Part shown: positions 60,091 through 64,000 of the stretch, in pieces | How the letters are laid out: the number at the start of each line of letters is the position of its first letter | Position numbering within the stretch: position 1 is the first letter of the stretch | Source of the DNA: Syngnathus acus | Lineage: Eukaryota > Chordata > Actinopteri > Syngnathiformes > Syngnathidae | Direction of reading: 5' to 3' | NCBI RefSeq assembly: GCF_901709675.1 | Contig: NC_051089.1 | Location: 4,380,476-4,444,475 of the forward strand | DNA length: 64,000 bases | Notes under the pieces: model-generated | Database searches by the model: none | What the model saw: only the letters and a program-made list of their open reading frames with translations | What the model was told of the DNA's origin: nothing | Program-made: the position numbers and the translations under genes

Positions 60091-62979
60091 AAGTGACAAA
60101 AGGGGGAGGAAGAGGCGGAGGAGGCCACGTTTGCATAGAATAGCTCTTATATCAAATGGAGACACCAGAGGCGAGTGGACCCTCATCGGTCGATGCGCTC
60201 GTGCTGCTTTATCACCTGTGCTTTCAGTTACAGGCGCTTGAACGCAGCACAGCAGAGGAAGGAATTCAAAAACATTAAAATACTAAGCTCCTTTGCAAAG
60301 ATCTCTTTTTCTAAACACACCTGTGCAATTTTTGACACCTGTTGCGCAAAGATCAATAGAAGCTCCAAATAATTAGTATGGTTGGACTCACGGTTAGCAT
60401 TAGCAAAGACCAATAGCGTCCCATAAGCGATACATACGTGATTATTTGTTATGTACAGCTCAACACGCACCACTTGGTCGATACACAACTGACAAATAAT
60501 TTGACACGAGTGGAATAAGATTGTTTTGCTGGAGCTCCACCTAGCATACCTATGTACAGAATGCTCCCAGGTTAGCTTAGCGCTAGCTAGCTGGTATGGC
60601 AGCTGTCCGCTAGAGTACAGCGAGGGAAGCTGGAGGTTAAATAAGTTCTTTTAAACGAGAAAAGAAATCCCCTTCCTGTATACACTGAAACTAACCACAC
60701 TATTTCCTGCTTTAGTGTAACACCTTTCTCAGTTTGCTAGCTGGGATGCAACTTAAGAGGGTGCACCCGCACTACTTCGTCTGATTTGAAGGGGTTTATT
60801 ATCAGTCGCAGAAATCTCTTATGAAGCCGCTCCGATCACACCGACATATCCCACAGGTACTAATTACCCAATTCACTACTCAAAAAGGCTTGTGGGAGAA
60901 AAAAAAATCATGGGACTCGACTGACATTTGGAAGGCCTGCACTGATAATTAGGAAACTGCTGAGAAGGAGGTCCTCAAGTTGAGAATCTAGCAAGACTCA
61001 TCACCTGAGCAAAGTGTCCAGTAGGTCATCGCAAGCAGGACAGATATCCCAAGTTTTTGGACAATTATTCCGAGGGTGGCTTAAAGTGCGGATAAAAGGC
61101 TCACTGCAGTGATATTCTTGACCACATGTAGACTCCATTTGATGTCCCTGAGATTGAAATGTCTTTTATCTGCAAAGCCATATGGACGTGGGCCGTCTGT
61201 TTCAAAGTCCCCCCCTACACCCGAGCAACACCCCAAATGGAGCACGAACAAGCAATTTGTGGGACTCGGCCTGCGAAATATCAGCGGAAGCCTTTCGTTG
61301 ACTTAATGATGACTCGGGGTTCAATGATCTAAGCGCTGTGTGGTCATATTCATCTCCAACGGGAGTCCCAAAATTGTGATGAGCCTTCCGGGAGGGGCGA
61401 GGTGTAATTACGTCAAAATGAGTGGAACAAAAGATTTCTATATTGAAGGTGGTAGCTTAAGAATTTTGGGAGGAACTTTATAAAAATCTAGATGACAAAG
61501 TGCTGTTGGACAAGGTGGAAAGAAATCTGCACTTTTGCCATTTCAACACCGCCAATGTGTTGCAGAGGAAGGCCGAATGGAACAATCTGATATAACTGAC
61601 ATTTATAACAGTTGTCAAGTCATTTCCTGCAGCCGTGGTTTATGTTTTTGCAATAACCTCCATGAATGATGTAAAGTGATATTATGATACTTCCTCCTGC
61701 TTTTATGATCGGACTTTTCTGTCGTTTCTCCACACAAAGTCTCCACTTGACGCTGTCGGCTCTGATTTGATGCAAATGAATACCAGTAAAATGGGCAAAT
61801 AAACAAGTCATTTCTCAGTGCTGTTTTGTTGTTGGCCCGACACCATAAACCTCTTATTTATTTATTTATTCATTCATTCATTCATTCTTTATTTTAAATG
61901 TATTTACATTTTTAATTTATGCCCACTTTAACCGTCAAGGTGAAATGTGCCAATTTATTTTTTTACATTTTTAATTTATGCACACTATATCCCTGAAGGT
62001 GAAATGTGGCAAAAAAAAAAAAGGGTACGAACAAAGTTAACTCCACCATGGTGGTATCTTACAATGGGTCAGTGTTAGACACAAGCGAGAGACAGTTGTG
62101 AACTGAACATATCCAATTGGTCACGCTCATTAAAAAAAGTCACACTGTAACAAGCTTGACTGAAAATGTCGTTATTTTCTGTGATTTATTAGTCAGAAAC
62201 AGAAATGTTAACATGGACGTGCAAAAAGGATGTTAAAGGGAGTCTGCTTCAGAGTTCAGGAACCTCCAATGTAGACCACACAGACACACACACTATTCTG
62301 CCTCCCTTTAAGGTCAGCCATGTCAAGAACGTTTGTCTCAGGGTCAAAGGTGCATCCGGCAAAGTTGAACTTGGGCCATACAATTTTTACGGTGTTTCTA
62401 TCCGACTTGAGACATCTTCTTATCAAGAAGATGAGCCCAAGCAGTCCTTCCGACACTTAGCAAGTCAGACTGTTTACCACAGGTGACAGTACACCGTCGG
62501 GGGTTAAGTGCTGTCTCGCTGGACAAGAGCCCGACAAACAAGATTTAAAGCTTCGGCTGCCCCCCCGGCTGACCCGTCCTGCCCTGAGCTGAGAGAGTTT
62601 CACTTTGTGCCTCGTAAAGAAGACTGGGCCAGGTTCAAGCTAAAACGGTCCGACAGAAACGGACGGCGTGCGTGCTGATGTCATTCGCTTTATTGGCCCC
62701 TTGATGAATTCTTCTGTCGATATGCGACACCTTTAAGAACGTGGTCTCAAAATGTTAATTCCATGTAAAGTCTTCACCTTTCTTCTACTTTGAATTGTAA
62801 CGGCTTCCCCCAATAATAAAATGTAACCTTCAAACACAAACTATTCTTCTTGGGTCTTTGCTTTAATCCATCCTGAGGCGGTAAACAGTGACGCCAACAA
62901 CATTTAATTCCCTGGCTTCTTAAGGGAAATGTGTATTTCCTCCGAAATATCTTCAAGCAGATGGAAATGTGCTAGCATG
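60091..62979. other. Non-coding spacer
   Basis: Includes (TTTA)/(TTCA) tracts at about 61851-61893, a tandem duplication at 61906-62010 and GCTAGC clusters near 60585. No gene recognised. Confidence 0.45.
61906..62010 (+). repeat. 59-bp tandem duplication
   Basis: ACATTTTTAATTTATGCCCA...AAGGTGAAATGTGCC at 61906-61951 repeats as ACATTTTTAATTTATGCACA...AAGGTGAAATGTGGC at 61965-62010. Confidence 0.85.
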
Positions 62980-63300
62980 GCGGTAGGGGATAAATTCAAT
63001 CTGACTAAGATTATCATGCTTTGATTGGAGCCCAGATTAGGATTGCAGTTGGGCATTTTCAATAATTATTCTCTGCTTGAATTAAATGTATCCTCTTAAC
63101 ACGGAAAAACATACGCTGGCTGGAACATCTGCACCATGTTTTAATCTTCAAATATTTATTAAACCGCGCAGGAGAGCTTGGCTTGCGGAGATAGTGATGC
63201 GCACTGTACTGCCTTAATCAAGACAATCCATTTGGCGACCATTACCATTTGAGATCAATTATATTTGCTGTTATTTGAGTCACAATGAAATTAAAAAGTG
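62980..63300. promoter_or_regulatory. Candidate conserved non-coding block R
   Basis: Has CTTTGAT (63019-63025, TCF/LEF type), TCAATAATTATTCTC near 63059, TTGAATTAAATG near 63079 and TTATTAAACCGCGCAGG near 63156. Repeat-free. Enhancer role inferred. Confidence 0.42.
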
Positions 63301-64000
63301 GAAAAGTGTCTCGGGAAAAAAATTTGAATAATACAGATGCAGTGTAAAAAGGGATTTTGATACGACCTCAAAATTCATAAGATCACCATTTTGACCGTTT
63401 CCCCCATTGTCACTTTGGTGCTATTCATACAGAACGTCAACATGGAAAAAAAAATTAAAATGTGAGTTTCAAAGAACTTCTGATATGACCTTAGGAGGCC
63501 TATTGCGTGTCTTGCCATTTATTAAAAAATGCAAAAAAAATAGTAGCTTGAAAAGGGCATCTGAAAATTTCCGGGTCAACTTTGTTTCCCAGTGTGTTTC
63601 GCCACAACATGGAAAAAAATTCCAGATTTTACAGCCAAATTTTACCTCTGAGGGAAAAAGTCTAGTAAACTTTTTCTCATATTGAATTTTGACATTATTT
63701 TTACAAATCCTTGACACAGCCAAAAATCGGCAAAGATGTCTGCGTTTAAAGCCAGAGTGAAAAGCTTCGACTACTGGAAACCATTCAAACAGCACGACTG
63801 AAAAATGTGGGAAAATTATGCCACTTCGACACAGCGGTGATTTCAAACATGTCCGCCGCTTTCTGTTGACAGCTTGTATGGCCTCACAGATGGGATCGTT
63901 ACATTACAGCGTCGTTGGGTTGATTTAATTGACGTTAGAGAAAGGCATCTTTTTGCAGCCAGACCGTCACATGGACAATAGAACGCAACTTATCTCCTGT
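63301..64000. other. AT-rich end of window
   Basis: No gene, RNA or repeat recognised; the overlapping frames (up to 125 codons) at 63407-63846 show no family likeness. Confidence 0.35.

Overview
The window is vertebrate nuclear DNA, most likely from a ray-finned (probably acanthomorph teleost) fish. The grounds are spliced coding exons with GT/AG introns, very many (CA)n, (GA)n and (AT)n microsatellites, a tRNA-derived SINE with the head and body typical of fish genomes, Tc1- and hAT-like remnants, and a low density of genes. I can support one protein-coding gene: sall1 on the minus strand (teleost sall1a or sall1b; the paralogue cannot be settled from sequence alone). It has three coding exons: 51744-51816, 44337-47725 and 42204-42653. 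Together they encode a 1,303-residue spalt-type zinc-finger repressor. It starts with the 12-residue NuRD-recruiting motif, has one C2HC finger near the N-terminus, a glutamine-rich multimerisation segment and nine C2H2 fingers in four clusters, and the intron splitting the last finger is where the family has it.

Layout. From 1 to about 28,900 lies AT-rich non-coding DNA downstream of sall1. It holds several blocks of complex, non-repetitive, moderately GC-rich sequence with clustered homeodomain, POU and TCF-like sites, here called candidate conserved enhancers (for example 1411-2040, 9000-9490, 18640-19340, 24440-24900). It also holds old diverged repeats. From 28,961 to 33,461 there is a SINE followed immediately by a 4.3-kb nested palindromic element with very long inverted arms and a central array of about 235-bp units, each carrying a 38-bp-stem hairpin. 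From 33.5 to 42.2 kb come further microsatellites, a TTAGGG-related minisatellite and the inferred 3' UTR. sall1 occupies 42.2-51.8 kb. Upstream (51.8-64 kb) lie the promoter region with CCAAT boxes and a G-quadruplex motif, large GA and CA microsatellites, and more candidate enhancers (54.68, 58.54-59.23, 59.93 and 62.98 kb).

Functionally this looks like one developmental regulator inside its own regulatory landscape, as is known for SALL1 in other vertebrates: many isolated non-coding blocks on both sides and in intron 1, with no other gene I can recognise. The enhancer calls are inferences from composition and motifs, because conservation could not be tested here. The strongest unexplained structure is the 29.1-33.5 kb palindrome. 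I found no evidence of a new multi-gene system.
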